Made by a program: the position numbers and the translations under genes. From assembly GCA_902729315.2 (NCBI GenBank), contig LR746265.1, forward strand, positions 3,514,892 through 3,578,891: a stretch of 64,000 nt of DNA. Reading direction: 5' to 3'. Positions 48,001 to 60,359 of the stretch are shown here, piece after piece (the stretch's first letter is position 1; each line of letters starts with the position of its first letter). The notes beneath the pieces were generated by a model that was not told where the DNA came from, did not search any database, and saw only the letters and a list, made by a program, of their open reading frames with translations. This stretch comes from Spirodela intermedia (taxonomy: Eukaryota > Streptophyta > Magnoliopsida > Alismatales > Araceae).

Positions 48001-51000
48001 ATCTGTGGTGCTTAAATCCTGGCATTGTTTTTAAAGAAATGGCTGATCTGTCTTTGTCAGTAATCCTGACTTCTGGGTAAGTCCGTATACATTTGAGTTT
48101 CTTGTTGTTCTTTAAGCACGAAAGCTGATGACGATGTAATTATGGTCAAAAGGAATCTATACAGTTTGACTAGAAGAAATTTACTGTTGTTGCTTTTTTA
48201 ATACACAGGTTTATGCCCTGTCTATTTTTATTATAGATATGAAACATTTGACTGAAATTTACTTGCTTCCGCTCAAGGAAAAATGTAGAGAAAACATCAT
48301 GGTACATAGAATCATATCATCTCATCTACATTGCTTTGTTTCTTTGATCCCGTGTTCTGCTACTTTATGTTAAAAATGTCGTAGTCTGTGCACACCATTA
48401 TCCCAACTTTTTCTACTCCGATTGTTAATGGATTATAAGCACCTGGGCTTCTGAAGATGGACTGGTGTAGAGTAAGACTGACCATGAGATCGGTTTGACC
48501 CAGTATGAGTGATTTTTACTTTGAAAATTAGCTGGTTTTGGGCATTGAGCCAACCAAGAATAGAGAGGCAACATAAAGGAGAGACCCATAGAACTCAAAA
48601 TAATGAAAAATCATCAGATTGTATATTTCGGTGGTAATGAGTTGTGCCTATGGTAGCTGGGGGTTTCTGCTGCCCTCGAATATGCTGCCTCCCTTATCCT
48701 TCCCTATCTATGTTGCTTTCTTTTTCTCGTTGATCTGCTTCCGCTTGGTGATGTCATGGCATTATGTCACAGGCGTTCCTTTTCACCGTCCTTCATCTCC
48801 TTTCTTTCTCTAGTAGCTCTCTGCGGTGATGTGGCGGTCGTGTCATGGAAGGATAGTCCATCATGTGCAAGAGAAGAGCCGTTCAATAGGGGGCCAAAAT
48901 TCCCCTGGATATCTTGTCAAACTTTCCCATGGCCGGAATATTTGAAACTCAACAAAACTGTGTTATTGAGTTGAATCAACCCATAATCGAAGTAGATATA
49001 TTTGGCCTTTTCCGTCCAGTTTTAAATGTTGTATCAGAGAAATGGCTGGAAAAGTTTCATGACCTGATGACTATGAGTCAAATTATTTCATTGATTTGCC
49101 TTATATTGAAGTCAAGCAAATATTTTCAAGAAAAAGATATGCGAAGCTCCTATTTCTGAACAATTCCGGATTTTTTCATCCCTTTATTTTGATTGTCTTG
49201 GAATACACATAATACACATGTATGTCCAGACATGCATACATGTAACCTCAGATGAGTGAAGAAATCAAAGTGGCGAGTCCAACTTTTAAATAGCCAAATT
49301 AATTTCAAGATCGATTGACCAACAGGGCTTTGAACAGAGAAAGACAAATCCTTACTATGAGCTCACTGAAGAGTATCAAATCCTGCCAAAATAAATCTTG
49401 AAGACTTTTATCACCCAAGATCTAACATTACGAGTTTAAAATTGTTTAACCTGACTGAAACTTTCTTCAAGTATTTGGTAAATGGACTGTATTTCAATTG
49501 CTGTAATAAAACGACTTCATCTATTGGTACGGAACTTACCAAAATAGTTTTGACGTTACTCCCCTTTCCCCTCACTTCCTTTCCTCCTCTCTTAGTTCTT
49601 TTTGTTTCTTGCCCTTACCTTTTATTGGATTTCGTTCAATTTTCTTTTTCCGTTTCTTTTCTCTTTTTATCCTTTCCTCTTCGAAGAGGATAAGCTGGAA
49701 CTGGTTACGTGACAAGGTTGGCAAGATTTTATATGAAATAGATTTTCAATATTATTCCGTTAATTTTCTTTTAAGTGATACTGTTTAGTTCTCTTAATAT
49801 AATTTACACGAAAACCATTCTTGCATGCGACTGAGGAATACCCTCTGTTTATAAGACCAATTTCACTTAGATTAAAAATCAGCAACTAGTTCCAATAAAA
49901 ATACTGCTACACATTAGTTAGGCCTCTAGAACCTGAGGATATAACCTTTTATGTTCTAAGGATGCCAAACTCGTGAAATTCAGCAAATGAATCAGTTTTC
50001 TCAAGGTTTTCCTAGAGTAAGAACTTTGCATAACAGGTGTACAAACATCCACAAAGCAACCTAATTTGGATTGGTTTCATTTCCAAGTGCTACAATTTAC
50101 CGCATAGTATTTGGTGATCAGAACATTATCTCCGATGGGTTCGTTTTCATCCGAACTGGGGACTCGGTTTGAAGTATGCTTGGAAGCTCCACATGTCATA
50201 AATGTGGAATCACAGGTGTGTTACTTTATCTGAGAGGTAATTTATATTCATTCATCTATTTATTAGAAATTTATTTGTTGGTGTTCTTATTACCAGTTTC
50301 ATGCAGCTCTTTGCCGCTGGACTATCCAGAGGCCCTGGGAGTCATCGTCTGAATGCCAGCTACAAAACATCTGATGGTTATGCTTTCCAGGTACTTTCGT
50401 TGGATATACACATTGGGATTGTTTTGTGCTGTTCTAACAGCTAACACTAATTGCAAATGGCAATTGTTATAAAAGGATGAACTTGGGTCTTCCCTGGAAG
50501 AAATTTTTAAGGCTGTTCCAGGTGGGGTTTTAGTATTTTTTCCGAGCTATAAATTTCTGGAAAAGCTGCATTCACGTTGGCGTCAGACTGGACAATGGTC
50601 TCAATTAAATGCGCAGAAGCCCATTTTCATTGGTAAGAGATACCGACATGTTTCCATATGTTCTACGAGATCAATATTTTCTTCTTTTGATTTCGATGGG
50701 TAATTTTTAAAATACTTGGACGTTTAGAGATTTTTTTTATTGATATGTTTTGAGAATGTATGGAAGCCTATGGTTGGGGGAATTTGCTATGCACCTATTT
50801 CTCGCGTTAGATGCACAAAAGTTTATTTACGGTTGCCTTTTGGAAATCTGAAGCGCCTGCTACCGCTCATTTGAGACCTTCCTCATTGAATATGAAATAG
50901 AATGGGCTTCATCAACGTCTGTTTTGTAAAACATTGTGCTTCTGACCACTTGACGGTTTTACCTCGTGGAACTTTTTGTCTAAAAACGTTTTAAAGTAAC

Positions 51001-54000
51001 TATGAAATATTGTGGTGAATGTCTATTTATTGTGGTCCTTTGCAGAGCCAAGAGGCAATGTGGATGACTTTGAGGTTACCTTGAAGGCTTATTTTAATTC
51101 AATCAGTGGGACTGATATTATTGCTCATGGAAAGATCAAGGAGAGACAAAAGCGTACCTTGAAAAGGCTTTATGGAATGCATCGTAAAGATTCCGCAAAG
51201 AGACGGGGAGCTGCTCTCCTTGCTGTTTGCCGTGGAAAGGTTTTATTCCTTTCCTTTAGTAACATTCTAGGGCACTATTCTTTGATGAGCCTGCCATTTT
51301 TCCAAGTGAAGCATCATACATAATATCTATCATCGCGGAACATGCTTGTCATAGCAATCCCTTTCAGGTCACTCTCATTTGTCATCCATGATAGGGTTGA
51401 TAAAGCCTCTGGAACATAACCAGTGTCAGCGTAGGTGCAGGAATTCAAACTCCATTTTTTCAGTAAGGCAGGATTCAAATGTGAATTCTCTCTTTCCATC
51501 CATGGTGGGGAGACTAATACCACCAATAGTCAAAAACTTTCATTATTGTTGATATCTTGTTTTATTTGTATTCCTCTTAGACCCCTGCCCACATCACCAT
51601 TTAATATTTCTTGATACACTGTTGGCCAAATAACCAGGGCACGGGGTGCAATGTGAGTATGATCACTTATACATGCTTAAAAATTTGTTGAGCGCTCTAC
51701 CCACTACTGGGATGATCCTTCCCTGGCTGTCGGCCTACTGGAGAACAAACCTCTGAATGATCCTTTCCAGCTCCCTTTGGCCTACCAAGGACTCTGTCCT
51801 TGATCATGAGGTGTGGGTGGATGAACCAGATGTAGATGGGGTTTTCCAGAGGCATTCTTTAAAAGAGAAAAGTGACCCAAACAGACTGAAGAAAGGACAG
51901 ATGGGTACTTCTTCCGCGAAATCATCCTTGATGAGCTGGCGAACTTCATTTCATTTTTCCACTCCAAGGAGCCATGGTTTCATTTCATTTGATGAGCTGT
52001 CCTTGATGATAGACATGAACAATTTCGATGATTTCATGCTTGGACCGCTGATGGAAGCTAATTCAGTCTAAGAGAAGACTCTAAATCCTGGAACATATAG
52101 AACATGACCGTATGAGTTTATACACTGCCCATTTATTGTTGCATCGTAGATGTGGACTATATATGTATCCATTTGTGTGTAGCTATCTGCACACTGTATA
52201 TAAATTAATGTATTGAATCAATCGAATGAAGACAAGATGAAGAAGACAATGGAAAGTATCTGCTTTTATTTATGAGAAAATAAATCTCCGATTTTCTCCC
52301 AAGTCAGATATTTTCTGCTTTTACTTGAAATCGTTAAGAATTTTTTGAAGAGCACTTGCATCGTTTTTGGGTCGAGCTGGGTTTGACCCAGCATAGACGT
52401 ATTGCCAACAAATTTACAGTGTCTCCATTAAGGGCTTAGGCATTGATTCAGGAAGAATTCCAGATCACATGTAAAGGGGGAAATTATCTAGATTCGCACT
52501 TTTATGTGAGGCATATTATCTTGCTAGAAAATTTCTGATTCAGAAATCTTCTGAATGCAACGTTTCACATTACATCAAACATGTGATTTGTTTTGCCAGG
52601 CGTCAGAGGGAGTTAACTTTTCCGATGATAATGCTCGAGCTGTTGTATCCTTTATGTATTTAGATGCTTCCATTTCAACGAAAATATCAGTTTATGATAC
52701 CTAGTAAATTCTGGGAACATTACTTTCCTATCATCATTGGACTCAACGAAAATAGCAGAGCTGTTTTTAATGTCTCTTCGCAATAATTTAAAATATTGTT
52801 TCGTAGAACCCTTTGACTATATTTTCCTGTTTGAATTTGCTGCCTTGACAAAGTCAGGTAATTGTTGGCATTCCATTCCCCAGCATGTAAGCTCTTAGAC
52901 ATCATTTTTCATTTGGTTGTTCTCTGGATATTTCTGTTTCTGATCATTTGGTCTTACAGAAATGATCTTCAAGTGGCTTTGAAGAAGAAATATAATGATA
53001 CCTACAGGTCATCCAAAAGTCTCCTCGGTGGAAGTGAATGGTACTGTCATCAGGCATTCCGTGCCCTCAATCAGGCTGCAGGTATATCTCCCTGTAAAGT
53101 CCTCTTTTTTGTCTGGTAATCCTTGTTATTTACTCTCTTTCCCATTTGCCTCTTCCTTAACTTTCTCTCTTTTCTTTTCTTCTTTAATTTTTTTCGTATC
53201 TTCTGTTTTTTATAGACTTTTTGAGAGATTTCCTTGGGTGTGCCGTTGAAAAAATATTGATACAAAATATTGTTGAAAATAGATAACGACTTTATGAGGA
53301 AAGACAAAAAAAATCCTCTTATTACTTGATTAAAGTCAATATAGGAGCACTGGTTTTGCCTCTAATTGGAAGACTTTGTTGTCTTATGTCTCTCAGTAAG
53401 TAAGAGGCTGACATTTAACTTCGATAACACAAAAGGTTCGAAGATTTAAAATCAAAGGAAGGTTGACAACTTGTAAATCCTTATGCGGTATGGTACTCTA
53501 TGGATTGGATGACCTCCCCCTTAGCAGTGTTAGATTCACATTTCAGGACTACAAAGAAAAAAAAAAATTGCAGTGTGGCCATCTTTTCCGCCATAAGAGT
53601 CGCCCATGCTTGCCTCTCGTTACGTGGAAGAGTTCAGCGTGATTTTGTGTGACTGGTCATGCTCATTCGACTTTAGATGTACTTGATCAGTTTCACAGTT
53701 GAGGTCATGCTCTTGAAGTGTAAAAAATTTGGAATTCCATGATATCATCCACTCATGTTTGCCTACTTTGTCAGAATTTATTGTCAGTGAACATGACTCA
53801 TCTACTCCACTAGGCCTTCGTAGATCCAAAAGCGTATTGAGCACCTCTGGTGCCGCATAATTGGTGTCTTAACCAACCATAACCCCTGAACTATCCCCCT
53901 GTTTGTGCACATATTTTTAGGTACTATATTTACGAATTCACGGGTGTTGATCAGGCACGTTCAAGAGCCCGGTAAAGAATGGCCATGGAAACCTATCAAT

Positions 54001-56610
54001 AACGTGAATATATCTAACGAAACCGACTTATTTGTCATAAATGTGCACGCTCAAGGTTGAATGGCTAAGCCAGATCTTAAACCGGGATATGTATCTTTCC
54101 GACTCTGCCCTCAGTTTTGGAATCCACGAGAGCACAGCTGTCTTCTAACATTGCTGAAATATCGTTTTTTCAGAGTAGTGAACGCCACCTTCATTCTGGC
54201 TGTCTTTATCGTTTCAGATGGTCCCATGTTGCTTACATGATAATTTTGTTTGTATCTAATTATTTCTTCCCACCTAATCAATCCTGTTTCTCAATTTTTC
54301 AGGTCGCTGCATACGACACAGATTTGACTACGGTGCTGTCATATTTTTAGGTACTTTTAGGCATGCAATGCTAACTCATTCTTTCTACTGGGATAGTAGT
54401 CCATATCATGTATACTAGATCGTTAATCTCCCACTGACCGTAACAAAGTTGTACCATATATCAGTATCCCAATGTGGAATCGTTCAAGAGCACTGCCTAG
54501 AATTGATGAGACAAACTCCATGAATGGTTCCTTGGGCATTTTAGCTAATGTTGGTTTTGCCCGTTTATTTTGTGCGCAGATGAACGCTTAGAGGAGGAGA
54601 GGAACTTGGCATATATTTCGAAGTGGATAGGGCATTCCATCAAACATTTTGGCTCATTTCATACAGTGCTTGATGAACTGAGATCATTCTTCCTTAATGC
54701 CAAGGTCCGAGCCTCATCACGTTTGCGCTAGTCTAGAGTTCCAATTTTCTTGGTACGATGATGCATCTCTCCGACTAATTAGCAGGAACTGAAAGGCATG
54801 GAGACCACAAGAACGAGTTCACATTTTTTTCTTAAAGATGAAGATAATATGCCCAATGCAAGCCAGAAAGGAGTGAACAAGGATGAAAAATGGGAAGAAA
54901 TCCCGAAACCAAAACAGCTATGCGCCCAGAATGAAAGAGAAAGGGATAGTGAAGATTTAGCTGTGCTTAATGACAGCGGTGAGACTGTGAGACTTACAAC
55001 TGCCAGAACTGGGCATGGCGACATTCCTCTCCTAGAAGGAATTCAGGACGCTCCTGAGAACGAGACACCATTGAGGTGATCATAACTACTTGCTAAATTC
55101 AACTATTAGATTATCACGTCAAAATTGAAGATATCATACTCTCTTGTAGGTTGCCGGCAACTTCTTTGGCATTGTCTGAAGACTGTCTGGACCTCGGTGT
55201 AGTTGTGGAGGATTCTGCTCATTATTTTGGGGCTACAATGGGACTGGTTTCTCAGGACAACAAGCCGCATGCAGATGTTGTTCAAGACCACAGCAAAGTA
55301 ATAGATCAAGTGTCCTTCGCTTCAGATTCAAGCTCGAATGAAATCCTGCTTGAGAGTTCCTGTTCCGTAACATATTTGGAAGAAAGATTACATGATGGCG
55401 TTCGCAATTCAGAAGTGGAAGCATCTCTCAGTGTTAACACTCGATGTCATAAAAGGAGAATGATGACAGAATTTCAGCTCGGTAATTGCACCCGGTCATG
55501 CTCATTTGATTGCGCTGGTGAAGAGTCTCGCTACATTTTGGATGATGAGAACACGACAACCAAACCAAGGGACTCTAAAGATAGATCCCTCAAGCTTGAG
55601 CATCAGGAACCATTGCCCCTGTCATCTGATCCCATAACCGAGAAGAAGCTGCATCTCTGCTGCTCAGCATGCAGAAGCTCACTGGGGCTCAGTGAGAACT
55701 CCTTCCTCGTGCCCTGTTTTTCGGTCCCCTCCTCAAAGCTTTGCCTGTCATTCGTCCTGAAAAATGGACTCACGAGTACACTTTCGCCAGAATCTCTGTT
55801 GAGGACTGAACTGACCAAAGTGCCTGTTGTGATCATTGACATATCGAGTGTTGATCGGCGCGTTCTTAGTAGACGCATTTTTGGAGAATCTCTACAGCCA
55901 GATATTTGGAGCGAAGAAGATGGGTGTGTTTTCAGGGTCATCTATTGTCCTTTCTGCATTACATCAGCCACTTGCCTTGGGCTTCAAATCATGGCAGCCG
56001 ATGCATCAAATGCCCATTTGCTAAACAAGGTAACGATAAACTTGCCGATTGTCCTACTCAAAATCAATGTAGAAGACAACCCCTTTTTTTTTTATACTTA
56101 TGATGCAGGTCCTCCTTTTTGATGAACGTCTGCACATTGAGCCTGATCTTGCCTCAAAGAACGAGGTATGGCTGAGGGCTTTCTTGTCTGCTTAAATTTC
56201 CGTCACAAGCTTATCTCAAACGTTCATGGACCATGAATCGAACAAGATTTGAATGAAATTACCGTAACTAGAATTATGCGTTCAATTTATTTTCTTAATG
56301 GGTTGGGAGCAGCATCATTGTGAGATGGAAATCTCCCTGACTATAATCGCTTTCCTTTGGCAGGATTCTTTGCCCATTTGCCATGGTAAAGACCCAGATT
56401 TCATGGAGATCGAAAGATTTGCATTCGCGGGACCATCGAAGAGAGGCCCAGCTATCCGAGACACAAATAAATCGAAGGTTGGTGATCGGAAGATTTGATT
56501 TTTTTTTTTTTTTCTTTAGATTTCGCTCTGCTTCGGTATGTTTATCGACGCTGCCGATTGTTCTTTGCTCACTGCAGTTGAGATTACCCAAGAGAGGCCC
56601 AGTTCCTTGA
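42074..56610 (+). CDS. FANCJ: FANCJ/BRIP1-type Fe-S DNA helicase
   Basis: Twenty-eight exons: 42074-42458, 42549-42621, 42711-42786, 44170-44234, 44327-44371, 44457-44557, 44690-44831, 45122-45183, 45296-45378, 45467-45537, 47130-47217, 47334-47406, 47475-47567, 47968-48076, 50122-50215, 50307-50390, 50476-50632, 51046-51239, 52600-52644, 52858-52886, 52960-53081, 54303-54350, 54580-54704, 54786-55075, 55150-56029, 56109-56165, 56364-56477, 56578-56610. They total 3738 bases, in phase, 1245 residues. XPD-like superfamily 2 helicase: Walker A SPTGTGKT (62-69), four Fe-S cysteines C185, C200, C211, C231, DEAH box 293-296, then [29 protein letters not shown] and [19 protein letters not shown] unwinds 5'-3', resolves G-quadruplexes and repairs crosslinks. 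Beyond the core, residues about 790-1245 are poorly ordered except a cysteine-paired segment (CxxC at 1056/1059 and 1151/1154). One intron is U12-type. Confidence 0.92.
42459..42548 (+). other. FANCJ: Candidate 90-bp in-frame intron inside FANCJ exon 1
   Basis: GTGAGA donor, pyrimidine-rich body and TTTATTTTATTCAG acceptor. The stretch has no stop in frame and is a multiple of three, so the open frame reads through it. I splice it out because the residues it would add are Ser/Leu/Cys-rich and unlike the family, and the join gives a plausible linker. Retention would add 30 residues. Confidence 0.6.
43160..43515. other. G-rich block in FANCJ intron 3 with 18-G run
   Basis: Within the 1.4-kb third intron a stretch of about 350 bp is strongly purine/G-rich on the plus strand, unlike the AT-rich intron around it. 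It contains a run of 18 G at 43458-43475 plus shorter runs near 43291 and several GGGG clusters. It begins near GGTTCCTGTTTGGCTGG, wording often seen at plant MITE ends, so a small insertion is possible. The open frames on it are composition artefacts. Confidence 0.6.
44583..44635. repeat. (GATA)n microsatellite in FANCJ intron 6
   Basis: Imperfect TATAGA units followed by about seven perfect TAGA tetranucleotides, between exons 6 and 7. Confidence 0.9.
52645..52857 (+). other. FANCJ: U12-type (minor spliceosome) intron of FANCJ
   Basis: The 5' end reads GTATCCTTTA, a perfect match to the U12 5' splice-site consensus RTATCCTTT. Near the 3' end lies TGCCTTGAC (52841-52849), one mismatch from the U12 branch consensus TCCTTRAY, with the branch A at 52848 nine bases before the intron end, and no long pyrimidine tract. 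The next exon is only 29 bases. All other introns assigned here look U2-type. Confidence 0.8.
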
Positions 56611-57462
56611 TGAGAACACGATTGATTACACAACCAGGGGGGATGGCATCCGACTTACATTCCTTGATCCAATGATTCTGCCGCCGAGTTTCCTTATTTC
56701 TCAGAAGTCTGTTCGCACGCTGGGAATTCTCTTGAGAGAGCTGACGATGAAGACATAATAACTGGGAAGGCCACCTCTCTCACTCTTCTCATGCATCGTT
56801 CATCATTTTTCGTCAAGCATGTAAATAACTGTAAATTATAAATGGGGAAGGCCCAGAAGCAAGCGCCTCCTCTCATGCTCAAACTTGGTTATGTAAAAAT
56901 GTAGGTATGTAATGTATAGTTTTCGCTGTTTATTCACCTGCAACGCCCAGAATCTTCGTCCCGATTTCTTCATCCCTTAATAACACCGAGAAAATACACC
57001 CTTTTATAACGTCCTAACTCGGCAATTGATTATGGCAGTGTATCCTTTTTCCAACCGCCTGATCAGCGATCTCACCTAAATGAGAACCCGTAAGATCAGA
57101 TGGATCTATTCAGATCCAACTATGGTCGGCCATTCCTGCATACCATGGATTCCATGGAGAAAGCTCTCTCTCTCTCTCTCTCTCTCTCTCCCCCCCTCGA
57201 TATATCCAGAGTAAGAGTGAGAACTGGGTGTATCTCCATTATGCAAACAAAGAAAAGAACAAAAAAAGCCTTTGCAGACAGCTTTCTCTCTCCCTCTCTC
57301 TCTCTCTCTCTCTGTCGATATATATATATATATATAAAGTAAGAGCTGTGTATATCTCCATCGGCAAAGAGGTGAACAAAAAAACAAGCTTTACTCAGAC
57401 AGCTTTCCTAGGTCTGACCCACTCGTGTAAGCTTCAACCGGCGCCCACGAGAGGAAGCTGCG
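56611..57462. other. convergent region FANCJ/WOX with microsatellites
   Basis: Both genes end here. Contains CT repeats at 57164-57190 and 57284-57313, the second followed by a TA repeat (57319-57336). The two SSR blocks share flanking text (CTCTCT, GATATAT, AGTAAGAG, TGTATATCTCCAT), suggesting a local duplication of about 120 bp. No gene seen. Confidence 0.6.
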
Positions 57463-59369
57463 TTACCCAGCCATGTCATAGCCGCTTCCTCCACACCCAA
57501 AAGGCCTATAACTCGCCGACGTCTCCATACGTCCCATCGTTTGATCGCCTCCTGATGAAGCCGAAACAACGACGTGAGAAGAAGAAATATGCGCGCCTGA
57601 TAAGAGCGGCATAGCATTCATACTGGAATTGCCCACAACGGAGTCGTAGAAGGATGTGCGACCGAAGCTTCCGGGAGAACTCGCAGGGCCATTCAACAGC
57701 GAGCTCCCCTTGAGAGCTCCGAATCTGTCGGCCTTGCCCTTCTTCTCTTTCGTGGAATCAATCTCCGTCTCGACCTCCGATTCTGCGTTCTTCGACCCTT
57801 CCACCGTCTGCTTCCTTTTCGACCGTGCCCTCCTGTTCTGAAACCAGTTGTAGACGTTGGTCTCTGAGATCTGGCCGTGGCTTGCCAGCGCGGAGGTTAT
57901 CTCTTTGATCTTCTGCTTGCTCGGCGTCCCGATGCCTTTATCAAATATCCCCTCGAGAATCTGTAGCTGCGTGGGCGTCGGCGTCCACCGTTGCCTTGAA
58001 GTTATCTTATGGCCTCCAGATGCCCCCAGAGGATCACAGTATACGCTTCCCAGCCTCATTTCTGAATCGTGGAAGACGAACTACCACGTCAGGGACGATA
58101 CAGAACACAAGAACTGTAAGAAAGGAAGCCCATTCGTCCCTCACTCAAGAACTGAGGGGAATCAAGCCTAACCCGGATGATCTCTCGTTGCTTCATCCAT
58201 TACACCATACTTAGACTTGTTTTTTTTCACTAAGATCGAAGCTCAGAGGGAAGGTTTGTTTTCTTCTTTCAACCATTTTTATGAGCTCAGGGACAGAACA
58301 AAGTCCCATAGCCAGGCATCAATTGCCCAATTAGGTGCCAATATCCTAAACTATTCTGGCTACTAGCGATGGGTTCTAGGCCGGGCCTGGCAGAGATTCA
58401 AGTAGGGTGATATCGAAAGCGATTGCGGAAGGTCAACTATGTCACATTAATGTGGGGCGAAAAAAAATCATTTTTTTAATAGTACCCATCATTCGAGCAT
58501 CGCTAAACTGGTTTCTTCGTTCGACATGAAAGTAGATGTCTTCAGGAATTGCAATATATGGGCCGGTTCAAAGTTAGATGAAGAGGAAGATCAAAGAAAA
58601 GAAGCAAAAAAAAAAAAAAAAAATGAACTTCACAGATTTTTTGTGCTCTTGAGACCATCGTCTTCAATGTCTGAGCACAGTTTCAAGAAGATCATCGTAG
58701 AAATACAACAAGAAAAGAGATCATGTCGATTGAATCTATGCCTCGAATCTCCCCTTCAGCAAGGGGGCCACAACAGGTTAATCTCTATCAAAACGGCACA
58801 TCCCATGGAAATGGGAAACCGAGCACCAACGAACAGATGAATAACACAGAGAGTTCAGAAAACTCGCAGCGCAAAGAACCGTCGTTGGTGGGCTCCGCTG
58901 GTCTCCACAGAGAAACAACCGACGATGGAAACCGAAACGAGTCGTCTCGTCAGCGATACACCGGAGAAAACAAAAGGGATCGCACGCGCGGGAAAAGAAT
59001 AAGAGAAAGTGACGATGAATCGAAACTACGGACGAGAAAGTAAAAAAACGGAGAGGAAGACCCACCGGCGATGGAATCTTGCCGGGCCGTAATCGCCCTG
59101 TGCATCTCCACAAGCTGCTCGCAGATGGTGGCGTAGACGGAAATCTGCTTCCGTAGCACCTCCATCTGCTCGTCCGTCATCACCTTCATGCACAGCAACC
59201 CCTCCACAGTCCCCCCACCTCCCACCGACACTCCCATTCCCGTCCCCGCTTCCCCGATTCCGCCTACCCCGCCTCCCAACCTCACTTCCACCCCATTCCC
59301 CAACCCGCTCTTCCTTCCGAGACCACCACCATCGTCGCCGGCGCCACCACCGCAGTAAGCCCACGTCAT
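57463..59369 (-). CDS. WOX13: WUSCHEL-related homeobox, WOX13 clade
   Basis: Two exons, 59066-59369 then 57463-58061, total 903 bases, 300 residues. A Gly-rich N-terminus leads to the ancient-clade motif [20 protein letters not shown] (63-82) and CEQLVEMH. The homeodomain runs from about residue 120 to 185: [19 protein letters not shown], then [11 protein letters not shown], and helix 3 [16 protein letters not shown], with the extra loop residues typical of WOX proteins. Upstream of it, YCDPLG is the conserved WOX13 lead-in. No WUS box seen, as expected for this clade. Nuclear transcription factor; WOX13 members act in organ initiation, fruit patterning and callus/regeneration. The second exon's first in-frame ATG at 58059 is internal, because exon 1 supplies the conserved N-terminal motif. 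Confidence 0.93.
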
Positions 59370-60359
59370 TTCTCTCCGCCGCGGCTCCCCTCCCCACCTT
59401 CAGCAGCTCTCATCTTTCCATTCTCCGCACGCACTCTCCCGTTCTCTCCATTTGGATTGTGGGCAGCAGTGGAGAGGGGAAAAGAAGGGAACTGCACCTC
59501 CGGGGGAAGGTGGGGAGCAGAGAGGGAAGGCGCGCGCGATTTGGTGCCCCCCCCACCCCTCGCAGGATTCTTCTTCCGGCATATGCCCCCCTCCCTTCTC
59601 GCGTTCCCACTTCGCGCCCATTATTTATCTCTTACGCGCCCGGTTTTTCCCTCCCACCGAACTTTCCCTAATAACCTCATGTAAACTCGTATTTATGCAC
59701 ATACCCTTTAAAGCTTCAAACGTTGACTACTGCCGTTAGCAAAGTCAATGTTAGTGAATCATTAGCTATAAGACAGATACCGAGTCTTCCCATATTTGGA
59801 GGGCAACTTTGCCCACGTGGCCGCCTCATCTTCTAGACCACACAAAAAGCCGCGCGGGGACTCGAGCAATTTCACGTGCTAAACCTAGAGATGCGCTTAT
59901 GACGCCTATAAGATAAGTAGCCTGAATAATGTCAAAGAGACTCCACGTGGAGCACATGGGTCTACGCCACATGGATCATTTTTTCTGTCCTGATAAAAAC
60001 TATGTGGGCCTACGCGGGAGGACAAGGACCACTGGACGCTCCCCGACAGACCCACAAGATGGGATTTTGGAGATCTAGAATATCTCTTACGAGCTATGAA
60101 ACAGGAAAATGTTAGAGAGGAGCGAGATTCACAGAAGGACTGTCGAGGCATTGGGTAAGAGATATCTGAAGTACCAAGATCCATCCACAGATCGTCAAAA
60201 GTAGCTTTCGGGAGACCAGGGAGAAGAGATGTTCTTTGCTTCCAGAGTCGACATATGCTTCAGAAAGACACAGGTCGAATCGGAAAACCCTAAAAAAAAC
60301 TATGTTTGCTCCCAGACGACCGCGAACCACCCGCGGCGTCCTCCCATACCAGCTCCTAT
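59370..60359. promoter_or_regulatory. WOX13 upstream region with three G-boxes
   Basis: No gene. CACGTG cores occur at 59814, 59873 and 59944, the last inside a perfect 12-base palindrome CTCCACGTGGAG (59941-59952). They lie about 445-580 bp upstream of the WOX start. A TATA-like ATAAATAA on the minus strand near 59620-59632 is about 255 bp upstream of the start codon and could be its core promoter. G-boxes are targets of bHLH and bZIP factors; which gene they serve is inference, because the HMGB 3' end is on the other side. Confidence 0.5.
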
